Below, piece after piece: positions 36,201-45,988 of a DNA stretch of 64,000 nucleotides. The DNA is taken from the NCBI GenBank assembly GCA_023079485.1, contig CM041083.1, positions 65,839,196-65,903,195 of the forward strand, read 5' to 3'. Below the pieces are notes generated by a model. The model was given only the letters and a program-made list of their open reading frames with translations. It was not told where the DNA came from and ran no database searches. Position numbers and translations under genes: made by a program. The DNA is from Archilochus colubris. Lineage: Eukaryota; Chordata; Aves; Apodiformes; Trochilidae. The stretch's first letter is position 1; each line of letters opens with the position of its first letter.

Positions 36201-39200
36201 GAGCAGAGCAGGGGGTTGGGAGCTCCCCTCCCTCACCCATCTGGACACTTTTCTTCTGATGCAGCCCAGGACAGGGTTGGTTTCTGGGCTCCAAGCTCAC
36301 GTTCTGTCCTGGTTTGGGCCAGGAGAAAGGGGATTTTGTCTTGGACTTTTGCTTTTAGCTGAGTCTGTCCTGGTTTAGGGCCAGAAGAAAAGTAATTTTC
36401 TGTCTTGTCTTTTCCTGGCTTGATTTTCTGGCTTTTAGCTGAGTCTCTTGTAAGCAGAGCAAAAAAGTAGAGTTCAAAGCAGAAATACAAAACAAAAAAT
36501 CCCTTTTCTCCTGGCCCAAACCAGGACACGTCCAGGGCTCCCCTTGGAGCTTCTGGGCCACCACAAACCCCCCCAAACCCTTCTCCTCAGGGCTGTCCCC
36601 AAACCTTTTCCTGGGATTGCCTCCCCCCAGGTGCAGAACCTTCTAGAACCTTCTAGTCAGTTGGCACTGACTCCTTTCTCCAGGCTCTCCAGGTCCCTCT
36701 GGATCCCACCCCTTCCCTCCAGGGACCCCCCCACCCTGGTGTCACCAGCACCCAAGTGTCTGAGGGTGCCTTCAGCACCCTTGTCCGTGTTGCTCAGGAC
36801 CCAGAGCAGAGCCTGAGGAGCTCCCCTTGTTAAAAAGAGGGGGGTGAGGGTGGTTTTGGGGGGGGTTGAGTCCCCCCTACCTACCCCATCCTCAAAATTC
36901 CAACGTTTGCTGACTTCCGCCTCGTTCTGCGCGTAGATTTGTTGCCTCATGGAGATCACCAGCTCCCGGATTTTTTCCTGGTCTAAATCCTCCTGGGAAT
37001 GAGGAAAGGATAAAAAATAGATTCCCAAAAACCACCCCCATCACAGAAAACCTTTGATGGGGGGGAGACACCTCCAAGATCATCCACAGCCCAACCTGTG
37101 AGCACCTCACCTCCCAAGCACCTCCCTAAGGACCAGATCCACACATCCCGGAGAGACTTCCAGGGATTCTGACTCCAGCACTGCCCTGGGCAGATTATTC
37201 CAGGCTCTGACAACCCTTCCAGTGAATCTCAGAGGATTTGTGCTCTCTCAAGGAGCTTTGTTGCCCTTTTCTCTCCTTTTTCTTGTAGGGAGGTGCCCAG
37301 ACCTGAATCCAGCATTCCCAGGGTGGCCCCAGCAGTGCTGAGGACAGGGTGGCAACCACCCCCCTCTTCCTGCTGGCCACCTTGGCCACCTGCATCCTCT
37401 CCTGACCCCCATTTACTCAACCAACACCCCCATCCCCACCCTGCAGCTTTCTAACCCCACCCCCCACCTGGTTCTGACCCAAATGCAGGACCTGCCACTT
37501 GTCCCAACCCCTCCAGACCCCCCCCACGTTTGGGTTTCCCCACCCTCCAGCAAACCCACCCAGCTCGGGGTCACCTCCCAAATGGATTTTGGGGGCCCCC
37601 AATCCCCTCCCATCCCCCCCACCCCCCAACCCCCTCCTCTGGAGGTCCCTACCTGGCTCTCTGCCCCTGCTGCTTTCCCCTCGGTCCCGGGGGGCAAATC
37701 CTCTCCTGGGGGCACCTCTGTCCCCTCAGGCTCGGGGGGTTTGGGCACGGGGTCCGTGGCCAGTTTGGATTGGACCCACAGGAGCTCCTCGGGGGACAGA
37801 ATGTCTCGTGGGGGGTTGTGGAGGACGTGTTCCTTGAACCTGGAGAAGGGAAGCACAAAGCTGAGTCGCTGGGATGTTCTCCTGGGGGACATTTCCCCCC
37901 CGTGACCTTTCCCACGGGGACATTTCCCCCCCAGGATCTTTCCCACAGGGACATTTCCCCCCCATGATCATTTTCCCCCCGTCACCTTTCCACAGGGACA
38001 TTTCCCACCCATGATCTTTCCCACAGGGACATTTCCCCCTCCCCCATCATGATTCCCACATGGAATTTCCCCCCATGATCTCTTCCCACAGGGACAATTC
38101 CCACCCATGATCTTTCCACAGGGACATTTCCCCCCCTTTTTTTTTCCCCACAGGGACAATTCCCACCCATGATCTTTCCACAGGGACATTTCCCCCCCCC
38201 TTTTCTTTCCCCACAGGGACATTTCCCCCTCATGATCTCTTCCCACAGGGACATTTCCCCCCGTGATCTTTCCACAGGGACATTTCCTCCCCATGATCAT
38301 TTCCCCCCCGTCACCTTTCCACAGGGACATTTCCCACCCATGATCTTTCCACAGGGACATTTCCCCCCCCCCATCATGATTCCCACATGGAATTTTCCCC
38401 CGTGACCTTTCCCACAGGGACAATTCCCACCCATGATCTCTTCCCACAGGGACATTTCCCACCCATGATCTTTCCACAGGGAATTTCCCCCCCTTTTCTT
38501 TCCCCACAGGGACATTTCCCCCCCCTTTTCTTTCCCCACAGGGACATTCCCACCCATGATCTTTCCACAGGGACATTTCCCCCCCTTTTTCTTTCCCCAC
38601 AGGGACAATTCCCACCCATGATCTTTCCACAGGGACATTTCTCCCTCCCTTTTCTTTCCCCACAGGGACATTTCCCCCCGTGACCTTTCCCACAGGGACA
38701 ATTCCCACCCATGATCTTTCCACAGGGACATTTCCCCCCCTTTTTCTTTCCCCACAGGGACATTTCCCACCCATGATCTTTCCACAGGGACATTTCCCCC
38801 CCATCATGATTCCCACATGGAATTTTCCCCCGTGATCTTTCCACAGGGACATTTCCCCCCCCCTTTTTCTTCCCCACAGGGACATTTCCCACCCATGATC
38901 ATTCCTACAGGGACATTTCCCCCCCTTTTTCTTCCCCACAGGGACATTTCCCACCCATGATGTTTCCACAGGGACATTTCCCCCCCCTTTTCTTTCCCCA
39001 CAGGGACATTTCCCCCCATGATCTCTTCCCACAGGGACATTTCCCACCCATGATCTTTCCACAGGGACATTTCCCCCCCTTTTTTCCCCACAGGGACATT
39101 CCCCCCCTCCCCCTTCCTCATTCCCACAGGGAATTTTTTCCCCCGTGGGGATGTTACCCACTTTTCCCAGTGGTGGTTGTAGAGCTGGGTGGGCATGGAA

Positions 39201-42200
39201 AGGACCCTGTCGTAGATGCTGGTGACAGCCCTGAGGTCCCCTTGTCCCTTTTCCCACTCCACGTAGAGTTCCCACAGTTTATCCGACCTGAAATCCATCC
39301 CGGCCGCTGCCACCGCTGCCTCGAAAACCCTGGAAGTGGGAAAACCTCCAGTGGGATCTCCCAAAAAAACCCCAAAAACCTCCAGGGATGTGGGATGGAG
39401 CTCTGAGGGTTGGGGTGGGGGTGACCCAGAGCTGTGGGGAAAAGTTGGGAGGGTGGAATCCACCTCTTTTTTTCCCAGAAAAATGGATTGAAGGAAAAAT
39501 TGGGAATTTCCACCTCAAAATTCCCAGGAATTTTGGAGGGGGAGAATCATAGAATTAGCAGGGTTGGAAGGGACCTCAGAGATCATCTAGTCCAACCCTT
39601 GACCCACCGGAGCAGTTGCTAGACCATGGCACTGAGTGCCACATCCAGTCTTTTTTTAAATGTCTCCAGGGACGGAGAATCTACCACCTCACTGGGCAGT
39701 CCATTCCATAGCCTAATCACCCTCTCCGTGAAGAAATTCTTTCTAATATCCAACCTAAACCTCCCCTGGCACAACTTAAGACTGTGTCCTCTTGTCTTGT
39801 TGAAGGTCGTCTGTGAAAAGAGTCCAGTTCCCACCTCGCTACAGCCTCCTTTCAGGGAGTTGTAGACAGCAATGAGGTCTCCCCTGAGCCTCCTCTTCTT
39901 CAGGCTGAACAGCCCCAGCTCTCTCAGCCTCTCCTCATAGGGCCTGTGCTCGAGTCCCTTCACCAGCCTGGTTGCCCTCCTTTGGACCTGTTCCAGGACC
40001 TCTACATCCTTCTTAAACTGAGGGGTCCAGAACTGGACACAGGACTCAAGCTGTGGCCTCACCAGTGCTGAGCACAGGGGCAGAATCCCTTCCCTGGACC
40101 TGCTGGCCACACTGTTCCTGAGCCAGCCCAGGATGCCATTGGCCTTCTTGGCCACCTGGGCACACTGCTGGCTCATGGTCACCTTCTAGGTCCCTTTCTG
40201 CCACTCTGGAGCTCCCCATGGGGTTGTTGTGGCCAATATTCAGGATCCAGCACTTGGAATGTTGAAACTCATCCCATTGGGGCTACACCTGGCTGCAACC
40301 AGGATTCAGGGAGTTGCAGAGAGTGATGAGGTCTCCCCTGAGCCTCCTCTTCTCCAGCCTCAACACCCCCAGCTCCCTCAGCCCTTCCTCACAGGAATTC
40401 TGCTGGATCCCTTCACAGCCTCCTTGCTCTTCTCTGGACCTGCTCCAGCACCTCAATCTCCTTCCTGAGCTGAGGGGCTCAGAACTGGACACAGGACTCA
40501 AGCTGTGGCCTCCCCAGGGCTGAGCACAGGGGCAGAATCCCTTCCCTGGACCTGCTGGCCACGCTGTTCCTGATCCAGCCCAGGATGCCATTGGCCTTCT
40601 TGGCCACCTGGGCACACTGCTGCCTCCTCTTCAGCTTCCTGGCAAGCCAGACTCCCAGCTCCCTTTCTGCCACTCTGTGCCCAGCCTGGAGCTCCCCATG
40701 GGGTTGTTGTGTTGAACCTCATCCCCTTGGGATCAGCCCAACTCTCCAGTCTGTCCAGGGAGGGAGGGAGGGAGCCCCCAGGCTGCCCCTGGAGCCTCCT
40801 GTGAGTTCAGGAGGTCCCTAAATCACCTCTTGAGGTCCCTTCCGAGCTCGAATTCCTTGGAATTCCCTGGAAATGGGGACACTTACCCCCGGATTTTCTG
40901 GATGGATTCTGGGAGGTTCATATCCAGGGTGGACTGGAGGTAGGAGATGTAATGGATCCATAAATCCATGCTGAGGGGGATGGACTGGAGCCCCCTCTCA
41001 AAAACCTGGAGGGGGAGGAGGAGGGGACATTGGGGTTGTCCCCAAGTGTCCCCTCTGTGGGATTTAGGGGGAAAAATGGGGTGAAACAATCCCAAAATGG
41101 CAAAAAAAAAACCAGTGGACAAATCTCTCCCAAGGGGCTGGAATGCTGTTGGGATAAGAGAAGGGGATATGGTGTGGGAAACCCCCCAAAAAACCCCACA
41201 GGGACCCCCCAAAAGTCCCCTGGTGTCCCCACCCCCGAGGGGACAACAAGGGAAAAAAGCCCCAAAATACCCCAAAAATTTCCTCACCCCTCAACCACTG
41301 AAAAAGGGGAAAAAAGGGGGGGGCACCCCAAAAGTGTGGGAAACTCCTCTGTTTGCTCAATAAACAGGGGAAGAAAAAAAAAAGGGGGGGGACACCCTAA
41401 AAAGAGGAGAGGAACCCCCAAAATCTCACAATCTGACCAAGAAAAAGGGGGATAACACCCCAAAACCAGCCCAGGGAGCCCAAAAAGGTGCAGGAACCCC
41501 TAAAAGGGGGGAAAAAGGGGGATAACACCCCAAAACCAGCCCAGGGACCCCAAAAAGGTGTAGGAACCCCTAAAAGGGGGATAACACCCCAAAACCAGCC
41601 CAGGAACCCCTAAAAGGGGGGATAAAGGGGGATAACACCCCAAAACCAGCCCAGGGACTCCTGAAACACCCCTGAAGGGTGAAAAAAAAGGGGGTAACAC
41701 CCCAAAACCAGGGCAGGGACCCCCCCAAAGCCCCTCTGGGTGCCCAAGAAAGGGGGACATGAGAAGGGGGGCTCCCCCCCAGCCCCCCATCACCTCCTGG
41801 GCCTGTCGGGGGCAGTCGAAGCGTCGCTCCATGTCTGCATACTTCTTCCAGTATCCATAGCAATAGGGATAATGGGAGAAAAAGGCATCAAAAGCCTTCC
41901 TGGCAGCATAGAGGTGGTTCTGGAAAAGGATTTGGGGAGAAAAGAAGGGATTTAGGGTCAGGAAGGAAAAGGGAAGAGGCTCCCGAGGAGCTGCTTGAAT
42001 GGGTCCAGGTGGGTTTTAATTAATGTTTGAATGGGTGCAGGGGGGTTTTAATAGGCAAAAATAAGTTTTAAATAAGGTTTTCATGGATCAGGATCCATTT
42101 AAATTAAACTTTAATGGGTCTGGGGGGGTTTAATTAAAGTCTGATCAGGCCTGGGGGGGTTTTAATTAACACTTTAATGGCTCTGTGGGATTAGGGGGGG

Positions 42201-44522
42201 GGTTTAAGGAAGGTTTGAGCAAGAGCAGCAGCTCAGGGTGGGGCTAAAATCAAGATTTTAAGGAATTCTGAAGAGAGGCTGTGGCTCAGGGGGGTTTAAG
42301 GGATCAAAATTAGGGGGGGGTGTTAATTAATGTGTAATATTAATTTTTAATTAATGCTTGAATGGGTGCAGGTGGGTTTTAATAGGTTTGGGGGGGTCAG
42401 GTGGGTTTTAATAGGCAAAAATAAGTTTTAAATAAGGTTTTCATGGATCAGGGTCCATTTAAATTAAACTCTAATGGGTCTGGGGGGGGTTTAATTAAAG
42501 TCTGATCAGGCCTGGGGGGGTTTTAATTAACACTTTAATGGCTCTGTGGGATTAGGGGGGGGGTTTAAGGAAGGTTTGAGCAAGAGCAGCAGCTCAGGGT
42601 GGGGCTAAAATCAAGATTTTAAGGAATTCTGAAGAGAGGCTGTGGCTCAGGGGGGTTTAAGGGATCAAAATTAGGGGGGGTGTTAATTAATGTGTAATAT
42701 TTATTTCTAATTAATGTTTGAGTGGGGTCAGGTGGGTTTTAATAAGCAAAAATAAGTTTTAAATAAGGTTTTCATGGATCAGGATCCATTTAAATTAAAC
42801 TTTAATGGGTCTGGGGGGGGTTTAATTAAAGTCTGATCAGGCCTGGGGGGGTTTTAATTAACACCTGAATGGCTCTGAGGGATTAGGGGGGGTTTAAGGA
42901 AGGTTTGAGCAAGAGCAGCAGCTCAGGGTGGGGCTAAAATCAAGATTTTAAGGAATTCTGAAAAGAGGCTGTGGCTCAGGGGGGTTTAAGGGATCAAAAT
43001 TAGGGGGGGGTGTTAATTAATGTGTAATATTAATTTTTAATTAATGCTTGAATGGGTGCAGGTGGGTTTTAATAGGTTTGGGGGGGTCAGGTGGGTTTTA
43101 ATAGGCAAATATAAGTTTTAAATAAGGTTTTCATGGATCAGGGTCCATTTAAATTAAATTCTAATGGGTCTGGGGGGGTTTAATTAAAGTCTGATCAGGC
43201 CTGGGGGGTTTTAATTAACACTTTAACAGCTCTGAGGGTCTTGGGGTGGGTTTTAAGGAAGGTCTGGATGTGTCTGGGAGGTCAGGGTGGGTTTTAATTC
43301 AGATTTGAAAGGTTCTGAGAGGTCACAGGGGGGGTTTAACCACTCTTAGAATAATCTGGGGGGGTTAGTTAAGATTTTAAGGGGTCTGGGGGTTAAATTA
43401 ATGTTAAATTAATGTTTTAATAAAAGGTTTTTAATTACCTCTTGCTCCACGTACTGCAGGAGCTCAGTCCAGGCAGTGAAGTCGTGGGGGTTGCTTTGTG
43501 CTGCTTGCCAAAGCTTCTCAAATTCGGGGGGGTAGGTGAGGGGGGGCTCCTCAGGAGGGGGCTCAGGGTCCCTGGGGGGTGGGGGGTCCTCAGGAGCAGC
43601 TGGGGGGGGCTCCTCAGGCTCTGGGGGGGCCACGGCACCGTTGCAGCCCTGGGGGATGGGAGGGGGGGGGGCACTGGGAGCCTCCGTAGGGGGGGCTGGG
43701 GGAGGGGGTTCTGCCCTTGGGGCTGGGGGGGAGGGAGGGGGGAAATGGGGGGTTAAAAATAGGGGGGGGGGTCACAGGGACCTCAGTGGGTGCCCTGGTG
43801 CCCCCCCCCCACTCCCTGTCACCCCTCAACCCCCCCTTTCAGCTCCATTCTCAGCTTCCCCCTCATCGATCCCAATAATTCCCCCCCCAAAAGTCCCAGA
43901 CACCCCCACACCCCCCCATCCCATCTGCTTCCCCCAAATCTACCCCAAAACTCCCCCTAAAAGCCCCAGACACCCCCATTTTACCTTTTCCCCCCAAAAC
44001 TCCCAAATCTTCCCAAAAACTCCCCCCCCAAAGCCCCAGACACCCCCATTTTCCTTTTTCCCCCAAAACTCCCAAATCTACCCCAAAACTCCCCTCAAAA
44101 CTCCCAGACACCCCCATTTCCTTTTCCCCCAAAACTCCCAAATCTGCCCCAAACCCCCCCTAAATAAGGTCCCAGACACCCCCCTATCCCCCCCATTTTC
44201 CATTTTCCTCCCCAATACCCCCCCTAATTTAATAACCGGACTCCATAAAGCCCCAGAGCTGCCCCACAGCCCCGCTCTGCACCCATTAAACCCCTTTTTT
44301 ACCCCAAAATGCCCCAGCCCTGCCTCACAGCCCCCCCCTCACAGCCCTTCACGCTTCCCTCCCCCCAAACCCCCCCTGCCCCTTCCCACCCCCCCCCATC
44401 CTCCCCCTCTCACCCTCCGGTTCCCCGGGGGTTCCGCTGCCGCCGTCCCCGCCGCTCCCCAAGGCTCCTTCAGCCCCAGCGCGGCCCGGGCTGCCCGAGG
44501 CCTCCGGTCCCTCCGCCGCCAT
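30222..44522 (-). CDS. PRPF39: PRPF39 paralog, HAT-repeat U1 snRNP splicing factor (14 exons)
   Basis: Exons in transcript order: 44522-44414, 43722-43439, 41919-41794, 41005-40887, 39329-39162, 37839-37653, 36992-36885, 35045-34881, 34376-34250, 32838-32570, 31827-31643, 31553-31479, 30500-30371 and 30287-30222, giving 705 aa (human PRPF39 669). All junctions are GT/AG and phase-matched. The N-terminus is acidic and proline-rich. The HAT-repeat body follows, with [74 protein letters not shown] and [23 protein letters not shown]. The tail is Tyr/Asn-rich, ending [20 protein letters not shown]39 homodimerises in metazoans and aids U1 snRNP in 5' splice-site choice. The sequence is clearly diverged from canonical PRPF39, whose avian locus by synteny should lie elsewhere, so I read this as a second copy. 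Nearly all introns are minisatellite or CR1. Confidence 0.92.
30500..31440 (-). repeat. PRPF39-paralog intron 12 minisatellite
   Basis: Short units built on GGGGTGAAAAGGGGGAATT and GGGGATAAAGGGGG (+ strand) fill the intron. Confidence 0.95.
31850..32400 (-). repeat. PRPF39-paralog intron 10 minisatellite
   Basis: About eight copies of a 60-75-bp unit with GGGTTTGGGGTCTTCAAA and GGAGAGACTTGGAAGAGG (+ strand). Confidence 0.95.
32870..34190 (-). repeat. PRPF39-paralog intron 9 minisatellites
   Basis: Up to about 33890 the intron is tens of copies of a 20-bp unit GGGGTCCCTGGGGGGGTTAA with variants. From 33950 to 34110 a different unit, about 55 bp with AGCATTTTGGGGTGGAATTT, takes over. Confidence 0.95.
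35090..35470 (-). mobile_element. CR1-like fragment in the PRPF39-paralog intron 7
   Basis: Minus-strand CR1 3' region: AAGGGACCATGAGATCA, GGGCAGGGACACTTCCCAC, CTGTTCCAGGGTCTCACCAC and AAGAACTTCTTCCCCATGTC are the reverse-complement CR1 consensus with substitutions. Most of it lies inside the inverted-duplication arm. Confidence 0.8.
35480..35590 (+). pseudogene. Degenerate copy of SYVN1 exon 12 inside the PRPF39 paralog
   Basis: The sequence from CAGACCTGGTGATGCCAGC through CTCCACCATGGATGGGAAT matches SYVN1 exon 12 (53126-53019, minus strand). The acceptor side CACCTCAG is retained, but the donor is lost: TTTGGTAAG has become CTTGGGAAG, and extra bases interrupt the codons before it. It lies antisense to the PRPF39 paralog. 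Confidence 0.85.
35690..36840 (-). mobile_element. CR1 element interrupted by LTR fragments
   Basis: Minus-strand CR1 sequence runs from CTCATCCAAGGGTTGCTCC through CTCTTCTCCAGGCTGAACAA, GATGCAGCCCAGGACAGGG and CTCCAGGTCCCTCTGGATCC, matching successive parts of the CR1 ORF2. It is broken at 36304-36528 by retroviral LTR pieces. Confidence 0.85.
36304..36528. mobile_element. Palindromic cluster of LTR 5' ends
   Basis: Two direct copies of an LTR start (TGTCCTGGTTTGGGCCAGGA at 36304 and TGTCCTGGTTTAGGGCCAGA at 36366) are followed by an inverted one ending TCCTGGCCCAAACCAGGACA at about 36528, so the outer ends are inverted repeats. The family is that of the LTRs at 160 and 13994. Its mirror image is at 51520-51743. 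Confidence 0.8.
37080..37420 (-). mobile_element. CR1-derived sequence in the PRPF39-paralog intron 6
   Basis: The minus strand resembles the C-terminal CR1 ORF2 and 3' region (reads like [13 protein letters not shown]) with substitutions. It also appears inverted at 50630-50970. Confidence 0.6.
37880..39140 (-). repeat. PRPF39-paralog intron 5 minisatellite
   Basis: More than thirty units of 25-50 bp built on CCACAGGGACATTTCCCCCC and CCCATGATCTTT (+ strand). The same array appears inverted at 49400-50160. Confidence 0.95.
39545..40190 (-). mobile_element. CR1 LINE, ORF2 C-terminus, minus strand
   Basis: A 187-aa frame at 39619-40182 encodes an unbroken CR1 ORF2 C-terminus ([80 protein letters not shown]), followed by the AATTCTATGATTC-type tail at about 39546. 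It lies in PRPF39-paralog intron 4. With no stop in this part, it is one of the younger CR1 insertions here, though 5'-truncated. Confidence 0.95.
40190..40760 (-). mobile_element. Second CR1 fragment, tandem to the first
   Basis: A diverged CR1 copy ([40 protein letters not shown]) has frameshifts and lacks the 3' tail. It sits directly upstream of the 39545-40190 copy in the same orientation. Confidence 0.9.
41030..41770 (-). repeat. PRPF39-paralog intron 3 minisatellite
   Basis: The right half has units of about 55-70 bp containing ACACCCCAAAACCAGCCCAG and GGAACCCCTAAAAGGGGG (+ strand). Confidence 0.9.
41990..43400 (-). repeat. PRPF39-paralog intron 2 long tandem repeat
   Basis: About four copies of a 335-360-bp AT-rich unit, each with AAATAAGGTTTTCATGGATC, TTTAATTAAAGTCTGATCAG, GAGCAAGAGCAGCAGCTCAG and AAGGAATTCTGAAGAGAGGC (or AAAGAGGC). 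Unlike the C/G-rich minisatellites of the other introns it is AT-rich and highly regular. Confidence 0.95.
43740..44400 (-). repeat. PRPF39-paralog intron 1 minisatellite
   Basis: At 43860-44170 four or five units of about 70 bp contain CCCAAAACTCCCAAATCT and GCCCCAGACACCCCCATTTT (+ strand). The flanks are C-rich without clear periodicity. Confidence 0.85.
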
Positions 44523-44700
44523 TTCGCCTCCAAGCCTGAGGCGCCGGAATACCCGGATGAGGAAACCAGCGAAGCGCGGGAAGGCTGCGCCAGAGCGGCC
44601 CCAGGGGCGGAAGTAGCGGTCGCAGCGCCCCCTAGCGCGCTGGAGACTTCCGGGTTCTCGCCTATCACCATGGAGACGAAGGGGAAGAGAGGCCAGAGCG
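44523..44700 (-). promoter_or_regulatory. Promoter of the PRPF39 paralog with CTCF-, ETS- and RFX-like sites
   Basis: A CpG-rich stretch immediately upstream of the ATG. It contains CGGAAGT (ETS type, about 44608) and CTTCCGG (ETS, about 44647). CGCAGCGCCCCCTAGCGCGC at 44621-44640 is, in reverse complement, a close match to the CTCF core. ATCACCATGGAGAC at 44664-44677 resembles an RFX X-box palindrome. SYVN1 transcription ends just upstream. Confidence 0.6.
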
Positions 44701-44739
44701 GCCTTGAAGGAAGGAACGGCGGCCATTTTTACTGCGATT

Positions 44740-44745
44740 TTTATT
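44740..44745 (-). terminator. SYVN1: Candidate SYVN1 polyadenylation signal
   Basis: AATAAA on the minus strand, about 1.25 kb beyond the SYVN1 stop. This gives a 3' UTR of ordinary size that ends just short of the PRPF39-paralog promoter. Confidence 0.6.
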
Positions 44746-45988
44746 CTGCAGTATTTACAACGGAGCTATTAAAACTTTATACATTATTTACAACTTAAAT
44801 AAATCCTCTGCTGCTGACACCCGCCCGAAAAAGAAATGCTTTTGGGGTGAAAAAGACCAAGTTTGGTGTCAAGTTTGCTTGACTTTGCATCTTCTTTCCC
44901 TGCCCCACCCCGAAAAAGAAGGAAATTTGGAAGAATCAACCAAAAAACAAACCCAACCAAGCAACCAGAAACATCCAACGTGAAACCAAAGCACAAAAAC
45001 TCAACATTTTGCCTCAGAATGGTTCAAAAAACACCCAACTGGGGTAAAAACAACTCCACGAAGAGGCCCGGTGACGTTTGCCCCTCACTGATTGGTGTTT
45101 CTCCTGTAGTCACTTGGGTTTGGGTCAACCAGAACCCATCATTTTGTTGGGTTGTCCTAAACCCAAGGCCTGGAGAGGGAAATGTGCCTCGTTCCCAAAA
45201 AACCACCATTTCCCCCCAAAAAAACCAAGAGGCTCTTTGGGATCCAACGCCGCCATTTCCCATCTGGGATTGGATTCCCTGAGAGGTTTCGGATCCGTCA
45301 GGCACTGAGGAGCCCCGGGAGAAGAAAGGGGGTGGGAAAGGGGGAGGTTCCGGAGCCTCCCGGCACCGTTGGAACCGGTTCCGCGGCGCCATGTTGGGTT
45401 TGGGGGGCACCCGGCTGCCCCACGTTGGCCCCCTGGGGGTGTTTTGGGGTGGGAAGTGGCTTTCTGAGGGGAGGACTAGTTAATACTGTTAACCAGCTAG
45501 TTTACTAAGGAAAGAGAGGGGTGGAAAATTCCCAAAATTCCTGGGGAAAATTCCCAGCTCGAAGTGGAGGCATCTCCAGGAGGGTTTGGCCGCCATGATG
45601 GTGTCGGTGACACGGGAGGAGAGCCCTGGGAAAGTTTTGGGTGGAAAAGAGGGGATTTTGAGCAATGTCAAGGGGTGTTTGCTCACCCATCCCAAAGTGG
45701 GGGTGGTCTCCCCCCCCACCATCTCCAAACCCCACCCCAGGACCTGCCTGGGGGGGGGGGAGGGAAGAGAATTGAGGTGAAACCAAGGAGAAATAGGGCA
45801 AAAAAACCCAGAAAAGGCTCAAGAAACACAGCTCTTGGCCACCAAAAAACTCCAGAAAGGTTTAGGGAGGTAACCAGGAACAGGGGTGGCATCTGGAAGG
45901 GCTTTTGGTGGGAAAAAACTTAAATCAAGGAAAAGGCCCCACCCGAGGGTCAGGAGCACCCGAGGGATTTCGGTGCCCCCCGGGGGGG
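44746..45988 (-). other. Presumed SYVN1 3' UTR
   Basis: This stretch follows the SYVN1 stop and has no repeat array, unlike the introns. It contains frames on both strands without family similarity. A 3' UTR is the simplest reading. Confidence 0.55.

Larger units (their letters stand above)
35170..38700. repeat. Inverted duplication, arm A (within the PRPF39 paralog)
   Basis: Nearly identical in reverse complement to 49400-52880; paired coordinates add up to about 88048 across the arm (37839 with 50209, 36992 with 51055). From left to right it holds a CR1-like fragment, a degenerate SYVN1 exon 12 copy, a second CR1 split by LTR pieces, PRPF39 exons 7 and 6, and the start of the intron 5 minisatellite. 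The right limit is blurred by the minisatellite. Confidence 0.9.
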
